64,000 nt of DNA from Paraburkholderia megapolitana (GCF_007556815.1 NZ_CP041745.1:2519001-2583000), one strand, 5' to 3'. Shown: positions 25,296-35,324, counted from the first letter of the stretch. Numbers and translations: made by a program. Notes: generated by a model not told the origin, from the sequence alone.

Positions 25296-26579
25296 CTACT
25301 GACCCGCCAGCACCACCGCAGGGTCCAACTCGAAGCCCGGGTAGTTGAATGCACCGTTCAGCTTGTCGCACTCCGCAGGAGTCACACCCTGCTGGCGCAG
25401 GATTGCATGCCATCGTGCAATCACAACCTGCTGAATCTGGTCGACGATCGCTCTCGCGCGTTCGAGTGAGAGTTTGAACTGCCCATGTTGCGAGAGCAGA
25501 TTGGTACGGTTTGCATAGCGGTTGTAGATCCCGCAGGTCATCGCAAGGTCGCGCTTCTCGATGCTGGTCAGCGGGTTGGGCGTCAGGTCGTATGCCGGCG
25601 ACAGCTCCCACTTGTCCGTCGGCGCGATCAATGCATGGTTGCGGGGATGGTCGTCGGTGTTGGAGATGAGCGCGTTGAACACCATACGCCGGAACAACTC
25701 TTCAAGATCCTGGGCTGGGCGTGCACTTCGCCGCCGCAGCTCATCGGCGAGCACCAGGTACGACCACCTGGCCCGGTCTCCATGCGAGTCTTCGGCGCCT
25801 AGCGCGGTCAGGCCACTGATCATGCGATGGCGCAAGTACCCATCAGCGGTAAGCGTGCGGTCGAAGCGCTGCACGAGCAGCACGGCCTTGCCGGCGACGT
25901 TTTCGATGCGGTGCCTGGCAACGCGCAGGCCGCACTCCTGTGCCAGCGTGAGCATCGCACCTTCGACACGCGCATTGTTCCACCTGTCGCTCCTGTCCGG
26001 AAACTTGGCGAGCCATAGGCCCTCGGTATCTTCGACCACGTTCTTCGGCCGTGCTCCGCCCATCGAGGTGCCGGGTTGCAGGAGTTCGAACATCTGCTCC
26101 GGCACATCCGGTTTGCCTGCAGCATCGTCTTCCATGAACTGCTCGGCCGCTGTGAGCAAGGCCTCCAGCTGGACGACCTGATTGAACTTGCGGATCGGCG
26201 CAGGGGGTACCTTGTCACGCCCGAAGGACAGGGCCCCTGCGCGGTCTTCCGGCGAGTGCAGCAGGTAGTCGACCTCGGTGAGATCAGTGCGTTCGGTGTG
26301 CTTTTCGATGATGCGGCGACCCCAGGCGTCGGGTGACGCATCGCGCAAAGGGCCGAAGATGCCCTTGAGTTTCACCGTCTGCACGCGGCGCGGCGCCAAG
26401 GGCAGTTCATACGGATCCAGCGGGACAGCATCGGCGCGCTGCAGGTAAGCCGGGTTGTAGACAAACGACCCTGTAGGCACCCCTTGCGGGAAGTCCAGCT
26501 CGTAGAACCCCGCCGTCACGACCTCCATTGACTGCGGTAGCTGGAGGTAAACGTAGGCGCGCTGGTCAGAAGTCGCCAT
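25296..26579 (-). CDS. hipA: HipA family serine/threonine kinase toxin
   Basis: This 427-residue protein is a HipA-type toxin kinase. It has the N-terminal motif FGPLRDASPDAWGRRIIEKH, LHSPEDRAGALSFG, the Gly-rich segment GTSMGGARPKNVVE, LAKFPDRSDRWNNARVEGAML (with the conserved ATP-contacting Lys), and the catalytic core ALISNTDDHPRNHALI followed by WELSPAYDLTPNP. HipA phosphorylates a translation factor (glutamyl-tRNA synthetase in E. coli), which slows growth and promotes persistence. ATG 26579 follows AAGGAG and lies 14 bases inside the hipB gene. The target in this organism is unknown. Confidence 0.9.
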   Translation of the reverse strand: MATSDQRAYVYLQLPQSMEVVTAGFYELDFPQGVPTGSFVYNPAYLQRADAVPLDPYELPLAPRRVQTVKLKGIFGPLRDASPDAWGRRIIEKHTERTDLTEVDYLLHSPEDRAGALSFGRDKVPPAPIRKFNQVVQLEALLTAAEQFMEDDAAGKPDVPEQMFELLQPGTSMGGARPKNVVEDTEGLWLAKFPDRSDRWNNARVEGAMLTLAQECGLRVARHRIENVAGKAVLLVQRFDRTLTADGYLRHRMISGLTALGAEDSHGDRARWSYLVLADELRRRSARPAQDLEELFRRMVFNALISNTDDHPRNHALIAPTDKWELSPAYDLTPNPLTSIEKRDLAMTCGIYNRYANRTNLLSQHGQFKLSLERARAIVDQIQQVVIARWHAILRQQGVTPAECDKLNGAFNYPGFELDPAVVLAGQ

Positions 26580-26910
26580 CGAATTGCTCCTTGCGATGGC
26601 GAATCCGCTGCGGCAAGCGCGTGAGCTCCAGTTGCTTGCCTTCCTCGTCGCGCTCAGAGTCGGCAAACGCCTGGATCTCAGATTCCAGACCCATCGCCCA
26701 CAGCATGGCCAGGTAGGCCCCGAGGCCGGTTTGCAGGTTACCCGACTCCACAGCGCGCGCGGTGTCGTAACTGATGCCCGCCTTGGCGGCCAGCTCGCGC
26801 AGGGTCAGCCGGCGGCGTTTGCGAGCCGTCGCCAGCCGCTCGCCGATGCGTTGGGCCCCGTCCTTCACAGCGAACGGGGCGGTCTGATTCAATTGAAGTG
26901 GACGAGGCAT
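26566..26910 (-). CDS. hipB: HipB-like XRE family antitoxin
   Basis: This 114-residue protein has an XRE helix-turn-helix (RIGERLATARKRRRLTLRELAAKAGISYDTARAVESG) and no other domain. It overlaps the start of hipA by 14 bases. HipB binds HipA to neutralise it and represses the operon at palindromic operators. Three GGTTTC-type sites lie upstream, as expected for such regulation. The start ATG 26910 has only a weak ribosome-binding site. Confidence 0.9.
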   Translation of the reverse strand: MPRPLQLNQTAPFAVKDGAQRIGERLATARKRRRLTLRELAAKAGISYDTARAVESGNLQTGLGAYLAMLWAMGLESEIQAFADSERDEEGKQLELTRLPQRIRHRKEQFDGDF

Positions 26911-27021
26911 ACCGAAACCATCCGGAATTCACATAGGAACGGTTTCAGTATTCTTTTTTGATGGACCGAAGTCAAGGAGCAAAGGCTGAATCCGTTCAAA
27001 AATTCCCTAAAAACGGTTTCA
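26911..27021 (-). promoter_or_regulatory. hipBA promoter and repeated operator-like sites
   Basis: On the minus strand TTGACT (26970-26975) and AATACT (26947-26952) are 17 bases apart. ACCGAAACCA at 26911-26920, AACGGTTTCA at 26938-26947 and AACGGTTTCA at 27012-27021 share the GAAACC/GGTTTC element; the first two are in inverted orientation and flank the transcription start. Confidence 0.55.
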
Positions 27022-27138
27022 ACAGTCCCAAATTGATCTGCGCTCTCCTGAAAGAGGCAAATGCCGTCACCCGTCAAAAGACGTGTGCCTGTCCACAAAC
27101 CCGCACGAATATTGACTTATATGCGGATTTCTCGCCCC

Positions 27139-28722
27139 TCACTCCCACTCAATCGTCGCCGGCGGCTTCCCCGAAATGTCGTACACCACCCGATTAATCC
27201 CCCGAACCTCATTAATAATCCGGTTCGACACCCGCCCCAGCAGTTCATGCGGCAGATGCGCCCACTGCGCGGTCATGAAATCGAGCGTCTGCACCGCACG
27301 CAGCGCGACGACATATTCATAAGTCCGCCCATCGCCCATCACGCCGACGCTCTTCACGGGCAAGAAAACCGCAAACGCCTGGCTCGTCAATTCGTACCAC
27401 GACTTGCCGGTCGCTTCATCGATGGTCGTACGCAACGTTTCGATAAAAATCGCGTCGGCACGACGCAGCAGATCCGCAAATTCACGCTTCACTTCACCAA
27501 GAATCCGCACACCGAGACCCGGCCCCGGGAACGGATGGCGATACACCATCTCCGGCGGCAGACCGAGCTTCACGCCCAGTTCACGCACTTCATCCTTGAA
27601 CAGTTCGCGCAGCGGCTCGAGCAGCTTCAGGTTCAACGTCTCAGGCAAACCACCGACGTTGTGATGGCTCTTGATCGTCTGCGTTGCCTTCTTGCCCTTA
27701 CCCGCCGATTCGATCACGTCCGGGTAGATCGTGCCCTGCGCGAGCCACTTCGCGTCGGTCAGCTTGCCGGCTTCCGCCTGGAACACTTCGACGAATTCAG
27801 CACCGATGATCTTGCGCTTCGCTTCCGGGTCGGTAACGCCAGCGAGCTTCGACAGAAACGGTCCGCTCGCATCGACATGAATCACTTTCACGCCGAGATG
27901 GTCGGCGAAAGTCGCCATCACCTGCTCGGCTTCGTTCAGACGCAGCAATCCGTGATCGACAAATACGCACGTGAGCTGGTCGCCGATCGCGCGATGCAGC
28001 AGCGCCGCCGCCACCGACGAATCCACGCCACCCGACAGCCCGAGAATGACGTGCTCGCTGCCGACCTGTTCTCGAATCTTCGCGACCGCCTCGTCGACGT
28101 AGTGGCCCATCTCCCAGTCGGGTTGCGCAGCGCAGATCTTCAGCACGAAGCGTTCGAGCATCGCGCGGCCCTGCGCCGTGTGGGTGACTTCCGGGTGCCA
28201 TTGCACGCCGTAGAAATGACGGGTCTCGTCGGCCATCGCCGCGATCGGACACGACTCGGTGGAGGCCATCAGCTGGAAGCCCGGCGGCATGTCGAGCACC
28301 TTGTCGCCGTGGCTCATCCACACTTTCAGCATGCCGTGGCCTTCCGCCGTACGGAAATCCTCGATGCCGTCGAGAAAACTCGTGTGATTGCGAGCTCGCA
28401 CTTCCGCATAGCCGAATTCGCGCAGATGGCCGTTATCGACCTTGCCGCCGAGCTGTTCGGCCATCGTCTGCATGCCGTAGCAAATGCCGAGCACCGGCAC
28501 GCCCAGTTCGAACACTGCTTGCGGTGCACGCGGCGTATCGGTGTCGGTGACCGAACTCGGGCCGCCCGAGAGAATCACGCCCTTCGGCTTGAATTCGCGG
28601 ATGAACGCGTCGTCGACGTCGTACGGATGAATCTCCGAATACACATGCGCTTCGCGGATGCGACGCGCGATCAGTTGGGTGACTTGCGAGCCGAAGTCGA
28701 GGATCAGGATCTTGTCATGCAT
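27139..28722 (-). CDS. guaA: GMP synthase (glutamine-hydrolysing)
   Basis: This 527-residue enzyme converts XMP to GMP with ATP and glutamine, the last step of guanine nucleotide synthesis. The class I glutamine amidotransferase domain has the nucleophile in [12 protein letters not shown] and the His/Glu pair in [10 protein letters not shown]. The ATP pyrophosphatase domain has the PP-loop [17 protein letters not shown] near residue 230, and the C-terminal dimer domain ends in KPPATIEWE. Length is as expected. It is downstream of guaB on the same strand with one small membrane protein gene between them. Confidence 0.98.
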   Translation of the reverse strand: MHDKILILDFGSQVTQLIARRIREAHVYSEIHPYDVDDAFIREFKPKGVILSGGPSSVTDTDTPRAPQAVFELGVPVLGICYGMQTMAEQLGGKVDNGHLREFGYAEVRARNHTSFLDGIEDFRTAEGHGMLKVWMSHGDKVLDMPPGFQLMASTESCPIAAMADETRHFYGVQWHPEVTHTAQGRAMLERFVLKICAAQPDWEMGHYVDEAVAKIREQVGSEHVILGLSGGVDSSVAAALLHRAIGDQLTCVFVDHGLLRLNEAEQVMATFADHLGVKVIHVDASGPFLSKLAGVTDPEAKRKIIGAEFVEVFQAEAGKLTDAKWLAQGTIYPDVIESAGKGKKATQTIKSHHNVGGLPETLNLKLLEPLRELFKDEVRELGVKLGLPPEMVYRHPFPGPGLGVRILGEVKREFADLLRRADAIFIETLRTTIDEATGKSWYELTSQAFAVFLPVKSVGVMGDGRTYEYVVALRAVQTLDFMTAQWAHLPHELLGRVSNRIINEVRGINRVVYDISGKPPATIEWE

Positions 28723-28758
28723 GGCAGCGGACGAAATAAGAGTGAGGGGATACGGAAA

Positions 28759-28775
28759 GCCGCGCAGCGCGCGGC
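28759..28775 (-). terminator. Hairpin between the membrane protein gene and guaA
   Basis: GCCGCGC-AGC-GCGCGGC forms a 7-bp stem. A second stem GCCGG/CCGGC lies at 28788-28804. On the minus strand only a short T run follows, so this may weaken rather than stop transcription into guaA. Confidence 0.35.
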
Positions 28776-28913
28776 GTTAATCTGGATGCCGGCTGCGAAC
28801 CGGCAATGTGTGTGGTGGTCTGCGCACCGGGAGTGGACGGCACACGCAGTGATGCAAACGGCGCGCGCAGACGGAATACGGGAGCTTTAGCGAACGGTAT
28901 CGGGCAGCGCGCG

Positions 28914-29612
28914 TCAGCCATGGAACGGAGGCCGCGGCGGGCTAGCCGCCTCGGCGGTTGCATCGCGCGTGCCGCTCGTGCCGGCTTCGCCGCCAGTACT
29001 GGCGCCGGTACTGGAATACACGCTGGGCCGCGATGCGGCAGCGAGATCCGGTTCAACACGCTGGCCTGCTGCGGGAGCGGTCGAAGCCACCGGCAAAGCA
29101 GGTTCGGCGGCAGGTTGCGTGCCATAGCCTGAACCCGAGCGATCGGTACTGCGCGCTTTCGCGGCCTGCTTGTCGGCGCGCGCCGCAGCCGCCGTTTCAG
29201 CGCCCCGTGTGCGGTCACGTCGCCGCACGGCACCCGCCAGTCGCACACCGCCAAGCCCGATAATCAGCAGCACCGCTCCAGCAAGCACCGAAACCAGTTG
29301 CCCAAAGCCCGTCAACGACGGCGTACGCAAACCGAGCAGCCAGACCAGCATCAACACACCGGTAAGCCAGTTCACATGCCCGATGACACGTGCCGCCGTA
29401 GTAGTGAGCGCACCATCGATGGAAGCATGCAGCGCCAGCCACGCGAGGCCGATCAGCGCGATACCGAACGCCTGCCCAATCAGCGCGGGCTGCACCTGGA
29501 CCAGTTGCATCGCGTTGTACAGCGACGCCCATGGCGTGAGCAGGAAGAGCAACCCGAACGCGAGCAGCAACAGGGCATCGACGATCAGTACAACGCGCAG
29601 CAAGGCTTTCAT
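28914..29612 (-). CDS. Uncharacterised membrane protein between guaB and guaA
   Basis: This 232-residue product has about four hydrophobic helices in its first 125 residues (VVLIVDALLLLAFGLLFLLT, LIGQAFGIALIGLAWLAL, LTGVLMLVWLLG, LVSVLAGAVLLIIGLGGVRL), followed by a long polar tail rich in Ala, Arg, Ser, Thr and Gly that ends in PPRPPFHG. No family was recognised. It begins six bases after guaB, so it is part of the guaB-guaA transcription unit. The tail is low in complexity and probably cytoplasmic. Confidence 0.75.
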   Translation of the reverse strand: MKALLRVVLIVDALLLLAFGLLFLLTPWASLYNAMQLVQVQPALIGQAFGIALIGLAWLALHASIDGALTTTAARVIGHVNWLTGVLMLVWLLGLRTPSLTGFGQLVSVLAGAVLLIIGLGGVRLAGAVRRRDRTRGAETAAAARADKQAAKARSTDRSGSGYGTQPAAEPALPVASTAPAAGQRVEPDLAAASRPSVYSSTGASTGGEAGTSGTRDATAEAASPPRPPFHG

Positions 29613-29618
29613 CGGCGG

Positions 29619-31079
29619 TTAGTCCACGTGGTAGTTGGGCGCTTCCTTCGTGATCTGCACGTCGTGCACGTGCGACTCGCGCATGCCGGCCGCGGTGATC
29701 TGGACAAACTCGGCCTTGTCGTGCAACTCGTCGATCGTGCGGCAACCGCAGTAACCCATGCTCGCGCGCACGCCGCCGATCAGTTGGAACAGGATCGCGC
29801 CAACCGAACCCTTGTACGCAACGCGGCCTTCGATACCTTCCGGCACAAGCTTGTCGATGTTGGCCGAGTTGTCCTGGAAGTAGCGATCCGCGGCGCCGTC
29901 CTTCATCGCGCCAACCGATCCCATGCCGCGATACGACTTGTACTGACGGCCCTGATACAGGAACACGTCGCCGGGCGACTCTTCGGTGCCTGCGAACATG
30001 CTGCCCATCATCACCGAGTTCGCGCCCGCCGCGAGTGCCTTGCTGACATCGCCCGAGAAACGCACGCCGCCGTCCGCGACGACCGGCACGCCCGAACCCT
30101 TCAGCGCTTCGGACACGTTGGCAATCGCGCTGATCTGCGGAACGCCCACACCGGCAACGATCCGCGTCGTGCAGATCGAGCCCGGGCCGATACCGACCTT
30201 CACGCCGTCCGCGCCGTATTCGACGAGCGCCTTGGCTGCGTCGGCAGTCGCGATGTTGCCGCCGATCACTTCCACATGCGGGAAATTCTTCTTCACCCAG
30301 CGAACGCGCTCGAGCACGCCCTTGCTATGTCCATGCGCGGTATCGACGACGATCACGTCCACACCGGCCTGCACGAGCAGCGACACGCGCTCTTCGTTGT
30401 CTTCACCGACACCGACTGCCGCGCCCGCGCGCAGCTTGCCATGTTCGTCCTTACAGGCGTCCGGGTGTTCGGTCTGTTTGGTGATGTCCTTGACGGTCAT
30501 CAGGCCGCGCAGTTCGAATGCGTCGTTGATGACCAGCACGCGTTCGAGCCGGTGGCTATGCATCAGCGCTTTCGCTTCGGCGAGCGGCGTGCCTTCTTTC
30601 ACGGTAACGAGGCGATCGCGCGGCGTCATGATCGTGCGGACCGGCTCGTCGAGGCGGGTTTCGAAACGCAGATCGCGGTTGGTGACGATACCGATGAGTT
30701 GCGCGCCTTCCACGACCGGGAAGCCCGAGATGCCATGCTGCTGCGACAGTGCAATCACGTCGCGCACCTTCATTTGCGGCGGCACGGTGATCGGATCGCG
30801 CACGACACCCGATTCGAAGCGCTTCACCTTCGCCACTTCGCGAGCCTGCTCGGAGGGTGTCAGATTCTTGTGGATGATGCCGACGCCGCCCATTTGCGCC
30901 ATTGCAATGGCAAGACGGGCTTCGGTGACCGTATCCATGGCGGCAGATACCAGCGGCATATTCAGGGAGATGTTGCGGGTCAGCCGGGTTTTGAGGCTGG
31001 TGTCGCGCGGCAGAACATCGGAGAAGGCCGGGACGAGGAGCACGTCATCGAACGTGAGTGCTTTTTGGATCAGACGCAT
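29619..31079 (-). CDS. guaB: Inosine-5'-monophosphate dehydrogenase
   Basis: This 486-residue enzyme oxidises IMP to XMP with NAD+, the committed step to GMP. The catalytic Cys is in [17 protein letters not shown] near residue 300, and two CBS domains lie between about residues 95 and 200 ([21 protein letters not shown] and similar). The NAD-binding stretch [12 protein letters not shown] and the flap region after [12 protein letters not shown] are intact. ATG 31079. It is followed six bases later by a small membrane protein gene and then by guaA. Confidence 0.98.
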   Translation of the reverse strand: MRLIQKALTFDDVLLVPAFSDVLPRDTSLKTRLTRNISLNMPLVSAAMDTVTEARLAIAMAQMGGVGIIHKNLTPSEQAREVAKVKRFESGVVRDPITVPPQMKVRDVIALSQQHGISGFPVVEGAQLIGIVTNRDLRFETRLDEPVRTIMTPRDRLVTVKEGTPLAEAKALMHSHRLERVLVINDAFELRGLMTVKDITKQTEHPDACKDEHGKLRAGAAVGVGEDNEERVSLLVQAGVDVIVVDTAHGHSKGVLERVRWVKKNFPHVEVIGGNIATADAAKALVEYGADGVKVGIGPGSICTTRIVAGVGVPQISAIANVSEALKGSGVPVVADGGVRFSGDVSKALAAGANSVMMGSMFAGTEESPGDVFLYQGRQYKSYRGMGSVGAMKDGAADRYFQDNSANIDKLVPEGIEGRVAYKGSVGAILFQLIGGVRASMGYCGCRTIDELHDKAEFVQITAAGMRESHVHDVQITKEAPNYHVD

Positions 31080-31405
31080 GGCAAATCCTATAGGCGCAAA
31101 AGTGGATTATACGCGATACCTCCCTGGTTTTCACTGCACGAACAGCAGCTTAGCGATTTTCCCGGCTTTTTTTGCTCGTGCGCAACGCTCCGATTTCGCT
31201 TCTCCGTTCGCGGCCGGTTCGATCGGGTTTCGTTTGCGCGTTCGGGCACAGGGCGGCGCTTCCGGCTGTCGACGACCCGCCACGAAAAACCCGGGGACAA
31301 GGCGAAATCGTCGCAGTGCAGGATTGAACAAGACCCCTCCCGCCCATGCCGCTAACCTGCACCCCATCGTTTTTCCTTATCGGCCGGGTTATGTCGGAGC
31401 AGTCA
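31080..31405. other. Intergenic region with divergent promoters of guaB and the DMT exporter
   Basis: No gene is seen in this stretch. The guaB promoter is at its left end (31106-31134). A Shine-Dalgarno GGAG sits at the right end before the exporter start. The remainder has low-complexity G/C-rich sequence with no clear structure. Confidence 0.5.
31106..31134 (-). promoter_or_regulatory. guaB promoter
   Basis: On the minus strand a perfect -10 box TATAAT (31106-31111) lies 17 bases from GTGAAA (31129-31134), about 27 bases upstream of the guaB start codon. Confidence 0.7.
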
Positions 31406-32380
31406 ATGCAGCGCGGAGTCGCCTACGGCGTGTTGGCCGGAGCGTTATGGGGCATGGTTTTTCTGGTGCCGCGGCTGCTCGCCGATTTTTCGCCGCTACT
31501 GCTGAGCGCAGGGCGTTACACGATGTACGGCATCGTGTCGCTGGTCGCCGCGCTGCCCGCGGCACGCTCGCTGCTGCGTCGTCTGACCCGCGCAGACCTG
31601 ATCGCTCTGATCAAGCTCGCGCTGATCGGCAACCTGCTCTACTACATCCTGCTGACGGGCGCCGTGCATCTGGTCGGCATTGCGCCGGCCTCGCTGATCG
31701 TCGGTGTGCTGCCGGTTACCGTCACGCTGCTGGGGCGGCACGACCGCGGCGCCGTGCCGCTCGCGCGGCTCGCGCTGCCACTGGCCGTAGTCGTGGCAGG
31801 CATCGCGTGCATCAACGTCGATGTCTTCACGGCCGCGCAGGCCGGCAGCACGGGGCTCGGCGCCAAACTCGCCGGGCTTGCCTGCGCGACCGGCGCACTC
31901 GCATGCTGGACCTGGTTTGCAGGCGAAAACGCACGCTACCTGAGGCGTCTCGAGCATTTCAGCGGCAACGAGTGGTCAGTGCTGTGGGGTGTGGTCACCG
32001 GCGCGCTCGGCGCGGGGTTATGGCTGGTAATCGCCGTGCTGCCGTCCAGCAGTGCCCAGGTGCCACTCGCAACCGATCGCTGGCACCTGTTCTGGCTGCT
32101 CAACCTGGGCCTCGCCATCGGCGCGTCGTGGCTCGGTAACGGGCTCTGGAATGCAGCGTCGAAACGGCTCCCGTTGACACTATCCGGCCAATTGATCGTC
32201 TTCGAGACGCTGTTTGCCCTGCTCTACGCGTTTATCTACGACCACCGGCTGCCACGGCCGCTGGAAGCGGCTGCAATCGTTCTGCTGGTGGCGGGTGTGA
32301 GCTGGTCGGTGCGCCAGCATGCGGGGAGCGGCTCGCATGGGCCCTCGATTGAGGACAAAGCTCAGGCGCAGGCCCACTGA
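31406..32380 (+). CDS. DMT superfamily (EamA) transporter
   Basis: This 324-residue inner-membrane protein has about ten hydrophobic segments and the EamA pattern, beginning [22 protein letters not shown] and with an internal duplication. Substrates of this group are small metabolites exported or imported; the specific one is unknown. I choose ATG 31406 because GGAG lies six bases upstream; ATG 31391 (MSEQS) is the alternative and has no such site. It stands alone on the plus strand between guaB and rnfH. Confidence 0.85.
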   Translation: MQRGVAYGVLAGALWGMVFLVPRLLADFSPLLLSAGRYTMYGIVSLVAALPAARSLLRRLTRADLIALIKLALIGNLLYYILLTGAVHLVGIAPASLIVGVLPVTVTLLGRHDRGAVPLARLALPLAVVVAGIACINVDVFTAAQAGSTGLGAKLAGLACATGALACWTWFAGENARYLRRLEHFSGNEWSVLWGVVTGALGAGLWLVIAVLPSSSAQVPLATDRWHLFWLLNLGLAIGASWLGNGLWNAASKRLPLTLSGQLIVFETLFALLYAFIYDHRLPRPLEAAAIVLLVAGVSWSVRQHAGSGSHGPSIEDKAQAQAH

Positions 32381-32416
32381 ATCCGGGGTGCCGCCTGCGT
32401 GATCAGCCACGAACCC

Positions 32417-32749
32417 CTAACGCGAATCCTTCGACAACCACTTGCGCCCTTCGATCGACCCTTCGCGACGTGTTTTCTCGACGCGCCGCTGCCGTGCGGT
32501 CTTCGGATCGACGGTGAGCGGCCGGTAGATCTCGACACGGTCGCGATCGGCCAGCACGGCATCGAGCGGCTTCAGTTTGCCGAACACACCGACCTTCTGC
32601 TTCGTCAGATCGATCTCGGGATGCCGCTGTAGCAGGCCGCTCGCGACAATCGCCTGCTCGAGCGTCGAACCGGCAGGCAGGCTAAGTGGCACGAGCGTCT
32701 GCGCCTGCGGCAGCGCGTAGCAAACCTCGACCGACAGCAACGTACTCAT
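32417..32749 (-). CDS. rnfH: RnfH family ubiquitin-like protein
   Basis: This 110-residue protein has the RnfH (UPF0125) beta-grasp pattern: SVEVCYALPQAQTLVPLSLPAG, then VGVFGKLKPLDAVLADRDRVEIYRPL. The role of the family is unclear. Its ATG overlaps the stop of the preceding gene by four bases (32746-32749), so the two are coupled. The pair is conserved next to smpB in many proteobacteria. Confidence 0.88.
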   Translation of the reverse strand: MSTLLSVEVCYALPQAQTLVPLSLPAGSTLEQAIVASGLLQRHPEIDLTKQKVGVFGKLKPLDAVLADRDRVEIYRPLTVDPKTARQRRVEKTRREGSIEGRKWLSKDSR

Positions 32750-33183
32750 GACTTGCCGTACCGCTGGTCGGCCCGTTTCACGAAAGACTCGACGAACGTG
32801 TTCGCGATGTGGCTGAATACCGGGCCGATGATCTTTTCGAGGATGATGTTCGCGAATTCGTAGTGCAGCGCAAACTCGATCTTGCACGCGTCGGCGCGTA
32901 ACGGTGTAAAACGCCAGTAGCCGGTAAACTTGCGAAACGGCCCGTCGGTGAACTCCATATCGATCCGCGTAGGCCGCTGCTGGGTGTTGCGGGTCGCGAA
33001 ATGCTGCTTGATGCCCTTGAAGTTGATATCGATCCTCGCCTCCATGCCGCCCTCGTCCTGGCGGCGAATGTCGACACCGCCGCACCAGGGAAGGAAATTG
33101 GGGTAGTCGGCAACGTCGGTGACGAGGTCGAACATCTGTTCCGCCGAATGGCGAATCAACACGGTTTTCTGGACATCTGCCAT
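32746..33183 (-). CDS. ratA: RatA/Coq10 family START-domain protein
   Basis: This 145-residue protein has the polyketide cyclase/START fold of the RatA-Coq10 family (SAEQMFDLVTDVADYPNFLPWC, KIEFALHYEFANIILEKIIGPVF). E. coli RatA is described as blocking 70S ribosome assembly, and the wider family binds ubiquinone; which applies here is not decided. It is followed by rnfH and divergent from smpB. Start ATG 33183. Confidence 0.88.
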   Translation of the reverse strand: MADVQKTVLIRHSAEQMFDLVTDVADYPNFLPWCGGVDIRRQDEGGMEARIDINFKGIKQHFATRNTQQRPTRIDMEFTDGPFRKFTGYWRFTPLRADACKIEFALHYEFANIILEKIIGPVFSHIANTFVESFVKRADQRYGKS

Positions 33184-33283
33184 AAATTGAACAGCACGCG
33201 GCGAGGTGGGCTGGCGCGGCGGGCCTTTCCGGGCTCCGCTTTGCTAAAATCGTAATTTTAAACGAGTTGGGCACTTTCCATTA

Positions 33284-33730
33284 ATGAGCATCATTGACAA
33301 CAGAAAAGCCTTCTTCGATTACTTCATCGAAGACCGCTACGAAGCAGGGCTCGTGCTCGAGGGATGGGAGGTCAAGGCGCTGCGCGCCGGGCGCGGCCAG
33401 ATCCGGGAAGGCTACGTGGTGATCCGCAACGGCGAGCTGTTCCTGATCGGCGCACACATCAGCCCATTGCCGGAAGCGTCGACGCACATCCACCCTGACC
33501 CGGTCCGCACCCGCAAGCTGCTGCTGCATGCGGAAGAAATCAGCAAGCTGATCGGCAAGGTCGAGCAGCGCGGCTACACGCTCGTGCCGCTGAACTTCCA
33601 CTACAAGGGCGGCCGTGTGAAGTGCGAAGTCGGTCTGGCGAAGGGCAAGAAGACGCACGACAAGCGCGATACCGAGAAAAAGCGCGACTGGGAACGCGAA
33701 CGGGCGCGACTGATGCGCAATCCGACGTGA
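33284..33730 (+). CDS. smpB: SsrA-binding protein
   Basis: This 148-residue protein binds tmRNA and delivers it to stalled ribosomes. It has [61 protein letters not shown] and a basic C-terminal tail, all standard for SmpB. Length is normal. No tmRNA gene is in the window. A strong terminator follows at 33794. Confidence 0.97.
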   Translation: MSIIDNRKAFFDYFIEDRYEAGLVLEGWEVKALRAGRGQIREGYVVIRNGELFLIGAHISPLPEASTHIHPDPVRTRKLLLHAEEISKLIGKVEQRGYTLVPLNFHYKGGRVKCEVGLAKGKKTHDKRDTEKKRDWERERARLMRNPT

Positions 33731-33793
33731 GGGGCTGCCGCCGGCCGCACTGCGGCACGGTTGCGGTTATGGCCGCACAACCATCCATCATGA

Positions 33794-33825
33794 AACGGGC
33801 CTGCAGATGCGGGCCCGTTGTCTTT
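33794..33825. terminator. Bidirectional terminator between smpB and qmcA
   Basis: AACGGGCC and GGCCCGTT form an eight-base stem with a ten-base loop, followed on the plus strand by TGTCTTTC. It lies between convergent genes. Confidence 0.75.
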
Positions 33826-33863
33826 CTATCGGTTAAATCGTAGCCGCTTAACCGCTTATCCAG

Positions 33864-34793
33864 TTACCGCACGTCCGTGCTCTTGCCCTTGTTCACGATG
33901 GTCAGCGCCGACGCGATCATCGTGCTCATGTCCGCGAGATTGCCGGGGACGATCAGCGTATTGCCCTGCTTCGCCAGATTGCCGAACGCATTGACGTACT
34001 GCTCGGCAACCTTCAGGTTCACTGCTTCCATCCCGCCCTGCGACTGGATCGCTGCGGCAATTTTCTGGATCGCCTGTGCGTTCGCCTCGGCGACTGCCAG
34101 AATGGCCGACGCCTGGCCCTGGGCCTGATTGATCGCGGCCTGCCGTTCGCCCTCGGACTTCTGGATCGACGCTTCCCGGCCGCCCGATGCGATATTGATC
34201 TGCTCCTGCTTGCGCCCTTCCGATGCCGCAATCAGTGCACGTTTTTCACGCTCGGCGGTGATCTGTGCCTGCATCGCGTGGAGAATTTCCTTCGGCGGCG
34301 TCAGGTCCTTGATCTCGTAGCGCAACACCTTGACGCCCCAGTTCGCCGCCGCCTGGTCCAGCGACGACACGATGCTGTGATTGATGAAATCGCGTTCCTC
34401 GAAAGTCTTGTCGAGTTCGAGCTTGCCGATTACCGAGCGCAGCGTGGTCTGCGACAGCTGCGTAATCGCGAACACGAAGTTGCTCGATCCGTACGACGCC
34501 TTCATCGCATCGGTGACCTGGAAGTACAGCACGCCATCCACCTGCAGCTGCGTGTTGTCGCGTGTGATACAAACCTGGCTCGGCACTTCGAGTGGAATCT
34601 CCTTGAGCACGTGCTTGTAGGCGATCCGGTCGATGAACGGCAACACGATGTTCAGACCCGGCGTCAGAGTGCCGTGATAGCGGCCGACCCGCTCGAGGAC
34701 CCATGCATGCTGCTGCGGCACGATCTTGACGGTCTTCGCGATGAGCGTGAAGACGATGAGCAGCAGGATTACCCCAATGATGGTCAAATTCAT
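33864..34793 (-). CDS. qmcA: SPFH/band 7 membrane protease-associated protein (QmcA-like)
   Basis: This 309-residue protein has one N-terminal membrane helix (IIGVILLLIVFTLIAK), the band 7 domain (VPQQHAWVLERVGRYHGTLTPGLN; ALIAASEGRKQEQINIASGG), and a long charged coiled-coil. QmcA/stomatin-like proteins form membrane rings linked to protease and raft control. It is paired with an NfeD gene upstream, the usual arrangement, which supports the assignment. Start ATG 34793. Confidence 0.9.
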   Translation of the reverse strand: MNLTIIGVILLLIVFTLIAKTVKIVPQQHAWVLERVGRYHGTLTPGLNIVLPFIDRIAYKHVLKEIPLEVPSQVCITRDNTQLQVDGVLYFQVTDAMKASYGSSNFVFAITQLSQTTLRSVIGKLELDKTFEERDFINHSIVSSLDQAAANWGVKVLRYEIKDLTPPKEILHAMQAQITAEREKRALIAASEGRKQEQINIASGGREASIQKSEGERQAAINQAQGQASAILAVAEANAQAIQKIAAAIQSQGGMEAVNLKVAEQYVNAFGNLAKQGNTLIVPGNLADMSTMIASALTIVNKGKSTDVR

Positions 34794-34860
34794 GGCTGTA
34801 CCTCAGTAGTTCGAATAATGGTTCGCCAGCAAGCCGCGGCTGCACCGGCGAATCTTGCTA

Positions 34861-35307
34861 TCACACCTGTTCGGGCTGCTTTCTCGCCGCTACGATCAGA
34901 CGGCTGCCTTGCAGTGCGGTGATCTCGTAGAGCCGCGCGTCTTCGGGCTCGCCTGGGGCAAGCTCGACGTCCCATTGCGCACCGCGGTAATTCGTGCGCG
35001 CCCGGCGGTCATGCCACTCGGTGACCGTTACCGTGGCACCGATGTCGAGATTCACATCCCGATCCGAAGCAGCATCGATACGTGCACGTCGACCGCCGAA
35101 ACGCGAGCGACGCAAGAGGATCACCGCGACCAGCGCCACCACCGCCCCGCAGGCGAACTGCCAGTGCGGTGCAACGCCGGCCCAATGCGCCAGCCCCCCG
35201 GCCACGCAACCCAACGCGATCATCAACAGATAGAACGTGCCGCTCAACAACTCCAGCACGAGGAGCGCGCCCGCTGCGCCCCACCACCACAGTGCGCCTA
35301 TCTCCAC
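34861..35307 (-). CDS. NfeD family protein
   Basis: This 148-residue protein has membrane helices in its first 75 residues (LWWWGAAGALLVLELLSGTFYLL, FACGAVVALVAVILL) and a C-terminal OB-fold domain (TVTVTEWHDRRARTNYRGAQWDVEL), as in short NfeD proteins that partner with stomatins. I start it at GTG 35307, which has GGGAG six bases upstream; the in-frame TTG 35325 lies inside the ppsA terminator. It overlaps no neighbour and is 67 bases before qmcA. Confidence 0.85.
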   Translation of the reverse strand: MEIGALWWWGAAGALLVLELLSGTFYLLMIALGCVAGGLAHWAGVAPHWQFACGAVVALVAVILLRRSRFGGRRARIDAASDRDVNLDIGATVTVTEWHDRRARTNYRGAQWDVELAPGEPEDARLYEITALQGSRLIVAARKQPEQV

Positions 35308-35324
35308 ATCGGTCTCCCAAAACA

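Noticed and set aside
8955..27138. Genomic island with integrase or flanking tRNA
   Set aside because: The gene content is accessory, but no integrase, transposase, tRNA or direct-repeat boundary was found, so island status is not claimed.
27061..28890. 609-codon plus-strand frame opposite guaA
   Set aside because: GC-rich codon bias of guaA leaves the opposite strand open; the product is His/Arg-rich and has no known domain.
29298..31355. 685-codon plus-strand frame opposite guaB
   Set aside because: Antisense shadow of guaB and the membrane protein gene.
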